In this document: positions 26,350 through 34,913 of the stretch, in pieces | Numbering within the stretch: the first letter of the stretch is position 1 | Layout of the letters: each line of letters opens with the position of its first letter | Assembly (NCBI GenBank): GCA_024763455.1 | Contig: JANTFL010000012.1 | Coordinates: forward strand, 1-37,808 | Direction: 5' to 3' | Length of the DNA stretch: 37,808 bases | Source: Sediminispirochaeta sp. | GTDB lineage: Bacteria; Spirochaetota; Spirochaetia; B11-G9 | Made by a program: the position numbers and the translations under genes | The notes under the pieces: generated by a model | What the model was told of the DNA's origin: nothing | Database searches by the model: none | The model's input: only the letters and a program-made list of their open reading frames with translations

Positions 26350-27633
26350 CTATTGAGCTGTATATGTTTTCAGCGTTCTTAAAGCCAGATACCTGGCTGC
26401 CAGGGCTTTAAAAAGATTAATCTCTGACTGACTGTACTGCACCGCAGCCTCTTCCAGCTCTGATGATGAGTACTCTCCCTGATTGTACTGGAAACGGGCC
26501 TCTTCCAGAAGCTCTTTTGCCTGTTCCAGTTCTGTTTCGGCAATACTGTAGTTTATATCACAGTTTTCAGCAGCTGTCAGTGCCTGCTGCAGGCTGAGCT
26601 GTTCAGAATTTCTGATCTGTGTCTTCTCCCTGCGGTCTATTTCAAGCTCTGTTTTAAGTTCTTCCTGCTCATCCTTATTCCAGCTGTCGTATCCAAAACG
26701 TACCGATGCTGTAAAGGTAGTTTCCGGATTCATGGTATTTGGAGATACAGAAAGTGCTCCTCCAATAATCAGCTGCGGATCGAATAGCCATGTATTCTTA
26801 TAGGCAGCCTCGCTTTTTTCAGCAGCTATCTGTGCATTAATGACAGCATACCTGCTGTTTACAGAATATTCGGCAGATTCTAGTTCAGATTCGAGGGCGA
26901 TCATACAGGTATTCAGCGGATCCAACTCCACCGGGATAAGGACAGTACTTCGCGGATCAATACCCAAGTTCAAATACAGTGCTTTCTCCAGATCCAGCAG
27001 AGATTTCTTTGCCGTACTCACGGCAGCTCTCGCCTCAGACCAGGCAGTGAATGCACTGCGAACATCATCGAGAACAGACTCCCCTTTCTCATACCGAATT
27101 TTTTCATCATTGTATAAATCTTCTTTCACAGCTGCAGTTCTGTTTAAAACGTCTAGAAGTTTTTTTGCAGCCGACCAGTCAAGGTACGATTTGACGGATG
27201 CTTCTGCAATAGTTTCAGCTGTTTCCTTTGCAGCTGAACGTTTCAACTCATACTCCATCGTGGATAGTTCCACTGTTGCAGAATGGCTTAAAGGGTTAAA
27301 ATTAAAGCCTACAGTCCCCTTCAAGTCCTGATCAAGGGATGCAGAAAGACTGATCTGATCAAACAGAGGCAAATCTGCAGCTGCTTTCCATTGAAAATCA
27401 TTGTTACTTCCATAGGTGCTGCTCAGGGTTACTGAAGAGTCTTTAATTTTAGTAGTGTCTTCCACCCCGTTCTCTGCCTTCTTCACCTCAAGCACAGCCC
27501 TGCGGTAATCCAGATTATTTAACAAAGCAGTCTCCTCAACCTGGGAAATAGAGTTAATAGTCTCAGCATAAATTCCAGAAGTAAGGAGTACCACAGCCGT
27601 TACAAATAATGTACATACTTTCATACGTTTCAT
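26350..27633 (-). CDS. TolC-family outer-membrane efflux protein
   Basis: The 427-residue protein has a signal peptide (MKRMKVCTLFVTAVVLLTSGIYA). Two related halves of long helices alternate with short beta segments (EVEETALLNNLDYRRAVLEV early; AKELLEEARFQYNQGEYSSSELEEA late), the TolC pattern. It would form a trimeric channel across the outer membrane and periplasm for the adaptor-ABC complex encoded just upstream. It starts 2 bases after the stop of the second permease, is the last gene of the operon, and converges on the symporter gene with an 8-base gap and no visible terminator. Confidence 0.88.
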   Translation of the reverse strand: MKRMKVCTLFVTAVVLLTSGIYAETINSISQVEETALLNNLDYRRAVLEVKKAENGVEDTTKIKDSSVTLSSTYGSNNDFQWKAAADLPLFDQISLSASLDQDLKGTVGFNFNPLSHSATVELSTMEYELKRSAAKETAETIAEASVKSYLDWSAAKKLLDVLNRTAAVKEDLYNDEKIRYEKGESVLDDVRSAFTAWSEARAAVSTAKKSLLDLEKALYLNLGIDPRSTVLIPVELDPLNTCMIALESELESAEYSVNSRYAVINAQIAAEKSEAAYKNTWLFDPQLIIGGALSVSPNTMNPETTFTASVRFGYDSWNKDEQEELKTELEIDRREKTQIRNSEQLSLQQALTAAENCDINYSIAETELEQAKELLEEARFQYNQGEYSSSELEEAAVQYSQSEINLFKALAARYLALRTLKTYTAQ

Positions 27634-27635
27634 CG

Positions 27636-28943
27636 TTATATCTCTTTTATTGTTTCTGCTATGTTTCCTTTTACAGCCGAAAGAGCAGGCAGCAGTCCCA
27701 GAACTCCTCCGAATCCTACAGCAAGGGTTAAAGACGTAACCATTGCGCCTGGGGTTACACCGAAACCGGTACTAAATTCAGCTGCGATCTCCCCTAAAAG
27801 CGGAGACATACTGCTCATAACCGGTTTGGACAGTACCAGTGACAGAATCAATCCTGCAGCGGCTCCGGTAAAGCTTAAAGCCAGAGACCATGTCCAGAAT
27901 TCCCGGACAACCAGTCCCTGCGAGGCACCCAATGCCCGTTCCAGTGCTATTTCCCTCCTACGGCTTAATGATTCAACAACCATTATACTGAAGATCCCAA
28001 AGGAACTTGTTAGGAGCAGAAGGATACCGAGGATATTAACCGATACCGTAAACATTTTGACAGTATTCCGCAGTTCTTCCATATATGCAGATTTCCCCTG
28101 AGTCGAACCTTCCCAAACCAGAATATCAGTGTCCTCACCATATTTCCGGGTTAATGTCTGATTCAGAGCAGCGGTTGTCTGTAATACGGTAGAACCGGTA
28201 CTTCTTACAACAAACATTCCGGACATAAAATTAAGCATTCGCTGCACATTCCCTCCTGACGGAAGTATTGATGTGTAAGGGAAAATCAAGTCGCTGATCC
28301 CGTATGCCCTTCTTGCAACCTCCGAAGGATTCTTGTACACACCGGCAACAGTAAAACTCGGAATGACATTCTGCTCTTTTCCGCTGGCTGCCTTGTAAAT
28401 TCGTTCCCCCGGGGGCTGAATATATTTACCCACCGCAGCCTCTTTTGAACCGTAAAGCTGAACCGCCATAGCTTCGGTTATCCAAACTTTTTTAAATCCA
28501 TTATCTATATCATCCTGAGTCATAGGTAACCCTGAAACGATATCAAGGGAGAATACCTCAAAGTATTGCGGGTCAGACCCCACAGCACTTCTGAGATTGT
28601 AACTGGTCCCTTCGGTGGTTATGTTTCTGAAAGGGAGCTCAAAAATTACAGCTGCATTTTTAATAGAATCAATATCGGTTACCACAGTATCAGCAGCAGT
28701 GCTGTCCCATTCAGTAGGTCTGTCTTTTTCCACTCTTCCATCACTATTCCATGTTCCGTTGGCAACATAAAGAATCACGCCGTTCGTATTCAGCTGGCCG
28801 GCAACCTCTTTATTGAGAATACTGCCGGCACTGAGGGAGAGCACCAATATACCGGAACCAAGGGCCAGGGCGGTTAGGGTGAGAACAACTTTCATTGGGG
28901 ACTTGGCCCAATGTCTTAAAAGCATTGTTATAAACTTTTTCAT
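27636..28943 (-). CDS. ABC transporter permease, FtsX/MacB type (second)
   Basis: The 435-residue protein has one N-terminal helix at about 17-39 and a large periplasmic MacB-like domain. Three C-terminal helices follow (VNILGILLLLTSSFGIFSIMVV; FTGAAAGLILSLVLS; LAVGFGGVLGLLPALSA). The cytoplasmic loop SLSRRREIALERALGASQ is the FtsX coupling motif. It follows the first permease by a single base, with GAGGAG 7 bases before its ATG. Together they would form a heterodimeric mechanotransmission permease driven by the upstream ATPase. Substrate unknown. Confidence 0.9.
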   Translation of the reverse strand: MKKFITMLLRHWAKSPMKVVLTLTALALGSGILVLSLSAGSILNKEVAGQLNTNGVILYVANGTWNSDGRVEKDRPTEWDSTAADTVVTDIDSIKNAAVIFELPFRNITTEGTSYNLRSAVGSDPQYFEVFSLDIVSGLPMTQDDIDNGFKKVWITEAMAVQLYGSKEAAVGKYIQPPGERIYKAASGKEQNVIPSFTVAGVYKNPSEVARRAYGISDLIFPYTSILPSGGNVQRMLNFMSGMFVVRSTGSTVLQTTAALNQTLTRKYGEDTDILVWEGSTQGKSAYMEELRNTVKMFTVSVNILGILLLLTSSFGIFSIMVVESLSRRREIALERALGASQGLVVREFWTWSLALSFTGAAAGLILSLVLSKPVMSSMSPLLGEIAAEFSTGFGVTPGAMVTSLTLAVGFGGVLGLLPALSAVKGNIAETIKEI

Positions 28944-28944
28944 G

Positions 28945-30297
28945 TTAACTCCTCATTGCTTCTGCGGGGTCAATTTTCATATAGTGTCTGGAGGGGATTA
29001 TCCCGAAAAGGACTGTTACTATTCCTGACAGGACAACCCCGACTGCGGTAAACAGCCACGAAGCTGTCGTAATTCCTGCAGCTTCCCGCATATAATTACT
29101 CAGCGGCAGGGCAAGAGCAGTACCGGCTGCACCTCCAAGGAGGGCAATTAAAACTGTTTCAAGCAGGAATAGATTCATAATGTCCTTCTTTGCTGCACCG
29201 ACCGCCATGAGTATTCCAACACCTTTTTTCATCCGCAGCACTCTGCTGATAAGAATATTCGAAACATTTACCAAAGCGATAAAGAAACCGGCGGCAGATA
29301 AAAACAGAATAAGAATCCCAATCCCTCCATTTCTTTTTACAAGCTGCATTGCTTCAGCTCGTGGATTTGAAACGGTAATCTGATCTTCTCCAAACTGTGC
29401 AGCAAACCAGTTTTTCAAAAGTTCTGCAGTTTGATCCAGATCGGAAGGGTTATACACAGCAAAACGGAGCTGTGTATCCATAAAACGCCTTCGGAATCCT
29501 GAGACTCCCCCGCTTTGATCCCGGTAAGGAGCAAAGTATTCAGAATCATAGCTGCTTGAGACAGGATTTGTTATTCCTATAATGGTCTGGTACCCCTCCC
29601 TTGTCAGCAGTTTTTTCCCTAAAAGGATCGAGGGGTTATTGCCCTCCCCTGCAATTAGTGAAGCCAGTTTAGATCCCAGCACAATAATGTTTGCTGTACT
29701 GTTTAGATCAGTATCAGTAAACAGGCTGCCATCAGCTGCTGTTATTCCCCAGGCATTAAAGAATTGGGGAGTAACCTCATACCCTGATATTTCATCAAGC
29801 TCAGCAATAACAACACTTTCATCTTTTTCTGCGGCGGCACGTTCATCGTCAGAGATCGTGAAAAAATTATTTTTAGAAGTACCACCTTCAGCAGATTCTG
29901 GAGGAGCCGGCGGCCCCATTGCTTCTGGAGGAGATGAAATTTGTGAATCCCTGGTAATAAGGCGGAGATGAGCCCGATTCTGTACGAACGCCCACTGAAC
30001 ACCCGGAGCCATTTTCGCAGCTTCGAGATCAGAAACTTTCAAAACAGCGGTTTCCTGAACCAGCTTTTCCCTGACCGGAGTCTCCATTTCTTCCGAATTG
30101 CTTCGCGTACTAAAAATAAGTTCTTTGTACTCCGGTGAACTCATGAGATTACGGGAGTAGCTGACCGTGTTCATGAGCAATGAGAACCCTGCTGAAAATG
30201 CACCTATACCCAAAGCTACAGCAAGCACAAGCAGCCCCGACTCCAATGGCCGGTCGCGGAACCGCCTCAAAATTATTTTATAAGGCTCCTTAAACAT
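28945..30297 (-). CDS. ABC transporter permease, FtsX/MacB type (first)
   Basis: The 450-residue protein has the same layout: an N-terminal helix (about 18-42), a periplasmic domain of about 270 residues, and three C-terminal helices (GILILFLSAAGFFIALVNVSNIL; VLIALLGGAAGTALALPLS; VGVVLSGIVTVLFGIIPS). The coupling loop is ISRVLRMKKGVGILMAVGAAK. An unusual Pro/Ala-rich stretch (SSPPEAMGPPAPPESAEGG, about 120-140) in the periplasmic domain is not in the partner permease. It overlaps the ATPase gene by 8 bases; GGAGGGGAAGG precedes the ATG. Low similarity by eye between the two permeases suggests separate roles in a heterodimer. Confidence 0.9.
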   Translation of the reverse strand: MFKEPYKIILRRFRDRPLESGLLVLAVALGIGAFSAGFSLLMNTVSYSRNLMSSPEYKELIFSTRSNSEEMETPVREKLVQETAVLKVSDLEAAKMAPGVQWAFVQNRAHLRLITRDSQISSPPEAMGPPAPPESAEGGTSKNNFFTISDDERAAAEKDESVVIAELDEISGYEVTPQFFNAWGITAADGSLFTDTDLNSTANIIVLGSKLASLIAGEGNNPSILLGKKLLTREGYQTIIGITNPVSSSYDSEYFAPYRDQSGGVSGFRRRFMDTQLRFAVYNPSDLDQTAELLKNWFAAQFGEDQITVSNPRAEAMQLVKRNGGIGILILFLSAAGFFIALVNVSNILISRVLRMKKGVGILMAVGAAKKDIMNLFLLETVLIALLGGAAGTALALPLSNYMREAAGITTASWLFTAVGVVLSGIVTVLFGIIPSRHYMKIDPAEAMRS

Positions 30298-30982
30298 CCT
30301 TCCCCTCCAAGGTGTCTGATTCTTTTATGACAGCTCCGTCCCTCAGTTCAATGACATATCCTGCACGTTTACTTTGCTCCGGGTTGTGAGTTACCATTAC
30401 AATCGTTACTCCCCGGCGGTTAAGAGATTCCAAAATTTCAAGGATTTCCTCCCCCTTGTCGGAAGGCAGATTTCCCGTCGGTTCATCCGCTAAAATAAGA
30501 TCAGGATCATTGGACAGTGCACGAGCAATTGCAACGCGCTGCTGTTCCCCGCCTGAGAGCATTGTCGGCAGATGAGTAAGTCTATGGGACAGTCCGACAT
30601 CCTCCAGCAGTTTAACCGCCTTCTCCCTGCGGGTTTTAGCCGCAACTCCTGCATAACTCATGGGAAGCATAACATTTTCAACAGCAGAGAGTTCGGGAAA
30701 AAGATTAAAACTCTGGAAGATGAATCCAAAATGCTGATTTCTAATCCGGGCCTGTTCCCTGTCCGGCAGTGATGTTACATCATAGTCTTCAAGATAGTAT
30801 TTTCCCCTGCTCGCCGAATCAAGTATTCCAAGAATATGCATCAGTGTTGATTTGCCGGAGCCGGAGGGGCCCATAATTGCAGCATAATCACCTCTTTTAA
30901 TTTCAAGAGAAACATTTTTAAGTGCATTAACTTTCACTGTCCCCAAATCGTACTGTTTATTTATGTTTTCCAGTTTTATCAT
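30290..30982 (-). CDS. ABC transporter ATPase, MacB/LolD type
   Basis: The 230-residue protein is complete: Walker A GPSGSGKST (about 38-46), Q-loop FGFIFQSFNLFPELSAVENV, signature LSGGEQQRVAIARAL, Walker B DLILADEPTGNLPSD and the switch histidine in VMVTHNPEQ. The DEPTGNL form marks the LolD/MacB/FtsE branch, which drives FtsX-type permeases without moving substrate through the membrane itself. GGGAGG lies 7 bases before the ATG, 13 bases after the adaptor gene. It is encoded apart from its permeases, unlike fused E. coli MacB. Confidence 0.95.
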   Translation of the reverse strand: MIKLENINKQYDLGTVKVNALKNVSLEIKRGDYAAIMGPSGSGKSTLMHILGILDSASRGKYYLEDYDVTSLPDREQARIRNQHFGFIFQSFNLFPELSAVENVMLPMSYAGVAAKTRREKAVKLLEDVGLSHRLTHLPTMLSGGEQQRVAIARALSNDPDLILADEPTGNLPSDKGEEILEILESLNRRGVTIVMVTHNPEQSKRAGYVIELRDGAVIKESDTLEGKDV

Positions 30983-30995
30983 TTTTCTACCCTCC

Positions 30996-32285
30996 CTATT
31001 TAATCTCTATGATATCTTCGTCTATAAAATTCTGGTAACTGCTGGTAATAATTTCATCTCCATCCTCCAATCCGCTGAGGACTTCCACAGAGTTGCCTTC
31101 CACCGTTCCAAAGGTAACCTCTGTTTTATACGCCTTACTTCCATCTATCCGGTATACCCATTTCATGCTCCCGGTTGTGAGGTATGCCCCCCTCGGCAAA
31201 AGAAGCACGTGATCCTGAAGCCCAAGGTTAATACTTGCCACCGCCGACGCTCCGGGAGTTAATGTTTCTTTGGTTAGCGGTTTTGCCCGAACTGAAACCA
31301 TGGCGGAAAGACCGTCTGAATCCATTGTCGCAATCTTCCCGATTTTTACTATTTCAGCCTCCATGGTATTGGATCCAATGGTTACCGTCATCGTGCCCCC
31401 CGGTTTCAGCTGATCTGCATACTGTTCGTATACATCAAAATCTATGTAGGACTCCGTTCTATCTGCAACAGTAAAGAGAAGATCTGTCTTATTTATGAGG
31501 CTCCCCGGAATGGCGAGACTTTCATTTAACGTCAACACCTCTCCTTCAATGGGGCTTTTAATTCTGGTGTCTTCAATATCTTCAAGAGTATGGTCCAAAC
31601 TCGTCTGTATCATGTCTATTGATGCCTGCTGTTTACGAACAGCAATATCCCTCTTTGCAGTTGTTTCTTCCAGACTGATTTCAAGGTCCTCATTCTGTTC
31701 TTTCAGACTCTCATAGGTGTCTACAGCATCCTCATAGTCTGCCTTCCGGGAACTTTTAAGTTCCGACAACTGCTTAAGGGTCTGCACATCATTCTGTGCG
31801 TCTGCTATATCAGTTTTAAGCCGCTTCAGTTGTATTTCTATGTTTTTAATCTGATAAGCATAGTCGTTCTTTATTGACTCCAATTCAATTAAAGCCTGAT
31901 TTAAACTGACGGTCAGCTCATCCCGTGTGTTTTCCAGATCCGGGGCATCAAGGATTGCAAGAACATCGGTTCGAGTAATTGAAGCCCCCTCTTCTGTAAG
32001 GAGCTTATCTGCATATCCTTCTACCGGGCTAAGGATAGTCACCTGCCGGGGGAGGACTACTGTACCGCTGGCCTCTGTAGTAGAGACAAGCTGTCCATAC
32101 TCTGCTGCTGCAGATGTATACGAATGTATACTGAACGTTTTAACAGGAGATTTTAACCGGAAAAACAGAAAACTTCCTGCAACAATACCAATAATTACAA
32201 CCACCGCAATAATCCAGGTTGTCCGCTTTTTCCGTGGCCCCACGGGAGCCACATTTTTAACATTTATTATTCTTTCTTGTTCCAT
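30996..32285 (-). CDS. Periplasmic adaptor (HlyD/MacA family) of the efflux system
   Basis: The 429-residue protein has a basic N-terminus (GPRKKR) and one membrane anchor (TTWIIAVVVIIGIVAGSFLFF, about 22-42), with no lipobox cysteine. A lipoyl-like half (VSTTEASGTVVLP...GYADKLLTEEGASI) is followed by a helical hairpin at about 120-240 rich in coiled-coil heptads. The second lipoyl half (IKSPIEGEVLTLNESLAIPGSLI) and beta-barrel plus membrane-proximal domains follow. It would bridge the ABC permeases to TolC. It is the first gene of the operon, divergent from the histidine kinase. The ATG lacks an SD; TATATT ends 7 bases upstream. Confidence 0.92.
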   Translation of the reverse strand: MEQERIINVKNVAPVGPRKKRTTWIIAVVVIIGIVAGSFLFFRLKSPVKTFSIHSYTSAAAEYGQLVSTTEASGTVVLPRQVTILSPVEGYADKLLTEEGASITRTDVLAILDAPDLENTRDELTVSLNQALIELESIKNDYAYQIKNIEIQLKRLKTDIADAQNDVQTLKQLSELKSSRKADYEDAVDTYESLKEQNEDLEISLEETTAKRDIAVRKQQASIDMIQTSLDHTLEDIEDTRIKSPIEGEVLTLNESLAIPGSLINKTDLLFTVADRTESYIDFDVYEQYADQLKPGGTMTVTIGSNTMEAEIVKIGKIATMDSDGLSAMVSVRAKPLTKETLTPGASAVASINLGLQDHVLLLPRGAYLTTGSMKWVYRIDGSKAYKTEVTFGTVEGNSVEVLSGLEDGDEIITSSYQNFIDEDIIEIK

Positions 32286-32292
32286 GAGTGGG

Positions 32293-32298
32293 AATATA
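32293..32298 (-). promoter_or_regulatory. -10-like TATATT before the efflux operon
   Basis: On the minus strand TATATT, then CCCACTC, then the ATG of the adaptor at 32285. No SD and no good -35 box; the inverted repeat at 32319-32336 begins near the -35 position, as expected for an activator-dependent promoter. Confidence 0.4.
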
Positions 32299-32318
32299 AT
32301 TCATTCCAGAAGAAAAAG

Positions 32319-32354
32319 GGTTACGTGAATGTAACCGCTTTGTAAACTATGTAA
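32319..32354. promoter_or_regulatory. Candidate response-regulator operator between the efflux and two-component operons
   Basis: GGTTAC (32319-32324) and GTAACC (32331-32336) form a perfect inverted repeat with a 6-base spacer. TGTAA occurs at 32330, 32341 and 32350, a direct repeat with 11- and 9-base steps, close to the helical repeat used by OmpR-family regulators. Seen from the minus strand these are three TTACA boxes just upstream of the adaptor's -35 region. Confidence 0.5.
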
Positions 32355-32405
32355 AATCAGCCTGGTTGCTGATAACATTTTCTGGTGCAAAGATGGTTTT
32401 AGCGT

Positions 32406-32411
32406 TATGAT
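32406..32411 (+). promoter_or_regulatory. -10-like TATGAT, 6 bases before histidine kinase ATG
   Basis: TATGAT is followed by AGCCAC and the ATG at 32418. No SD precedes the start. A convincing -35 box is not visible. Confidence 0.4.
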
Positions 32412-32417
32412 AGCCAC

Positions 32418-34151
32418 ATGAAACATGCTCAAATTCTAACACGGACTTTAGGCACTATTGCAGCATTAATCGTAGCAGTGATCCTCTTGTCAGCACTCTT
32501 TTTTACCTATAAAACCTTTGAACGAAGCATTCAATCTGACATCTTCAGATACAGGCAGAAACTTGAAGACTCAGTCCGGCGTACTGCCGGTGCTGAGTAC
32601 AGAAGATATTTTCTGTTAAAGGATATTGCAAAAACATTGGCGGATGCAGAGTCTGGTAAAACGCTTACAAACTCACTCAAACAGGATATAGAGCTGCTCA
32701 AACCGGACGGGGATCTCCCTCATCTGGTTACAAGCATTGGATACAGTGAGCCTGAGGAATTGGGAACAGCGCATGAATTCGACTTCTCCACCGGACAGTG
32801 GACAAAAGAAGAACAGTTTTTAGAAGGAGTACCCCTCAGAAACGAACGAGATTTTTTTCTCGTTACCAAAAAGACCCCCAACAGGGGAATTTATCTTTTA
32901 ATCAACAACGGGGAGAAAGCCAGGACAATATTTTTCAGACTTGACCGCACCGGATTTATACAAACCTATGTTAAAGAGATTATTGAATCAATGAACCCGG
33001 ATTTCAGGTTTGAATGGTTCGACCTTTTATCATCGGATCAAGGTTCGGAGTTCCGGAATGAGAATGAAAATGACCCTGACAAGTATGTTTTCAGACCTTT
33101 CAGGATTCTATTCAGAAAAAGCCAGCCGGTAATTCCCCTGGTTGTTGAAATACCAGGTATTCCCGATGCACGGAAGCTGCTGGATGCAGAAAACCAGAGT
33201 TCTAACAGCAGTAATGAGGGCAAACCGGAGCGGCCACCGGTTTTTCATTCCGGATTTTATGTAAAAATGTATAGTAAAAACGGCGTATACTACTACGATA
33301 TTGAAAGACATGCAGCCGTTGCATTTCTTGAGACCACTTTAATTTATTCATTAGTAGCAGGTTTGATTTTCCTCCTGTTGTTTCAACTGCAGAAAACAAG
33401 AAACTTGCGGCAAAAGGAAAAAGAGTTCGTAGCTGCCATAACCCATGAACTCCGCACTCCGCTGACTGTTATCCGTTCGGCAGCTGAAAATATGACAGGT
33501 AAAGTTATCCCTCCCGAAAAACTGCCTGTTTATGGGGAACTTATAACAGAACAGTCAATCCGCCTGGGAAACATGATTGAAAAAATTCTGGCATATTCAA
33601 ACATTGAATATAAAAATGGAAAGCCTGAGCCCCCTGTCATCATTAATCTTCGGGACTTTATCAAAGAATTAAAACCAGGATTGACTACATTGGCTGAGTC
33701 AAGAAATCTTGCTTTGAAATGGGAAACAGAAGGACTCCCTGAGACAGGATCAGGTTATCCGGAGGTGATGAGCGCTGCCGTTACCAACTTGGCTGCAAAT
33801 GCGGTGTTTCATGCCTACAACGGAAAGCAGGGCGAAATCAGGGTCAGATTCAAATTTCTGATCCCGGATACATTACAGATCACTGTAGAGGATGATGGGC
33901 GGGGTATCAATCCAAAGGAGCAGAAAAAGATTTTTGACCCCTTCTACCGTGATGATGTAAGCAGGAACAGACAGGAAAAGGGGAGCGGGCTGGGACTTTT
34001 TATTACCAACAGCAAAACAGTTATGGCAGGAGGAAGACTGTCAGTTGAAAGCCCCTACCGCAGAATAGATGGAAGCAAGCCGGAAGGATCAAGGTTTACA
34101 CTGGTTATTCCTTTTACCCTCGTTAGTGGAGAAAAATCTGATGAAATATAA
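32418..34151 (+). CDS. Membrane sensor histidine kinase
   Basis: The 577-residue protein has a first membrane helix at about 11-32, a sensor region of about 270 residues in the periplasm, and a second helix at about 305-323. The phosphoacceptor H343 is in AAITHELRTPLTVIRS. The ATPase has the N box (TNLAANAVFHAY), DDGRGINPKEQ, FDPFYRD and GSGLGLFI. Only about 20 residues separate the second helix from the H box, so there is no HAMP domain. The sensor domain matches no family I recognise. Overlap by 11 bases with the response regulator gene and divergence from the efflux operon suggest it senses the efflux substrate or the envelope damage it causes. Confidence 0.93.
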   Translation: MKHAQILTRTLGTIAALIVAVILLSALFFTYKTFERSIQSDIFRYRQKLEDSVRRTAGAEYRRYFLLKDIAKTLADAESGKTLTNSLKQDIELLKPDGDLPHLVTSIGYSEPEELGTAHEFDFSTGQWTKEEQFLEGVPLRNERDFFLVTKKTPNRGIYLLINNGEKARTIFFRLDRTGFIQTYVKEIIESMNPDFRFEWFDLLSSDQGSEFRNENENDPDKYVFRPFRILFRKSQPVIPLVVEIPGIPDARKLLDAENQSSNSSNEGKPERPPVFHSGFYVKMYSKNGVYYYDIERHAAVAFLETTLIYSLVAGLIFLLLFQLQKTRNLRQKEKEFVAAITHELRTPLTVIRSAAENMTGKVIPPEKLPVYGELITEQSIRLGNMIEKILAYSNIEYKNGKPEPPVIINLRDFIKELKPGLTTLAESRNLALKWETEGLPETGSGYPEVMSAAVTNLAANAVFHAYNGKQGEIRVRFKFLIPDTLQITVEDDGRGINPKEQKKIFDPFYRDDVSRNRQEKGSGLGLFITNSKTVMAGGRLSVESPYRRIDGSKPEGSRFTLVIPFTLVSGEKSDEI

Positions 34152-34890
34152 AAAGAAAATTCTTATTATTGAGGATGAACGGGGACTTCAGATAACCCTG
34201 GAAGACCGGCTCCAAGCTGAGGGATATGAAGTGGGTATCTGCGGCGACGGAATAGAGGGGGAGGATACAGCACGATCAGGAATATATGACCTCATTCTCA
34301 TTGATGTCATGCTGCCCAGCCGGGATGGCTTTTCAATCTGCCAGAATTTGAGGAAATCAGGTATCGATATTCCAATCCTCATGCTCACTGCACGGAATAC
34401 CTCGATTGATACAGTCATGGGGCTAAAAGTCGGAGCTGACGACTATCTTGCCAAACCATTTGACATGCAGGTTCTGCTGGCAAGGATCGAAGCCCTTCTC
34501 AGAAGGACAGGGGAGAAGAACATAGATTCCAAAACTGCTGCCGGTAAAACCATGCATACAGGTCCGAAACCCGGCAGTGTTCAATTCGGAACATTCACCC
34601 TTGATTTTGAACGGGGTGTGCTTGAACGTTCAATCGATAAAGATAATAAAGTTACTATAGATCTGAATGCTCTGGAGTACCGTCTTTTAGAATATCTTAC
34701 CCTGAACAGTGACAGGATAATAAGCCGAAATATGATCCTCGATGAGGTGTGGGGTTATGACAGTGAAATTACAACACGTACAGTGGACGTTCATATTGCA
34801 AAACTCAGACAAAAGCTCGGAGAATCGGAACTCCCCAGACATATACTGACATTCAGAGGCAGAGGCTACAAGTTTGTACGGCAACCATGA
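34141..34890 (+). CDS. OmpR/PhoB-family response regulator
   Basis: The frame is open from 34069, but the ATG at 34141 starts directly at the receiver (MKYKKKILIIEDE) and has GGAG about 10 bases upstream, giving 249 residues. The receiver spans 6-120, with the acidic pair in IIEDE, phosphoacceptor D55 (LILIDVMLP), the Thr in LMLTAR and Lys in LAKPF. The C-terminal winged helix spans about 150-247 (ALEYRLLEYLTLNSDRIISR; RTVDVHIAKLRQKLG; RGRGYKFV). It is coupled to its kinase by an 11-base overlap. Expected targets are the divergent efflux operon and its own promoter. Confidence 0.95.
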   Translation: MKYKKKILIIEDERGLQITLEDRLQAEGYEVGICGDGIEGEDTARSGIYDLILIDVMLPSRDGFSICQNLRKSGIDIPILMLTARNTSIDTVMGLKVGADDYLAKPFDMQVLLARIEALLRRTGEKNIDSKTAAGKTMHTGPKPGSVQFGTFTLDFERGVLERSIDKDNKVTIDLNALEYRLLEYLTLNSDRIISRNMILDEVWGYDSEITTRTVDVHIAKLRQKLGESELPRHILTFRGRGYKFVRQP

Positions 34891-34913
34891 GAAACAGGAT
34901 CTACATTCGGCAC

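Noticed and set aside
34069..34140. Response regulator start at 34069
   Set aside because: The first 24 residues are a frame-shifted copy of the kinase C-terminus region; the receiver begins at the ATG at 34141 with an SD.
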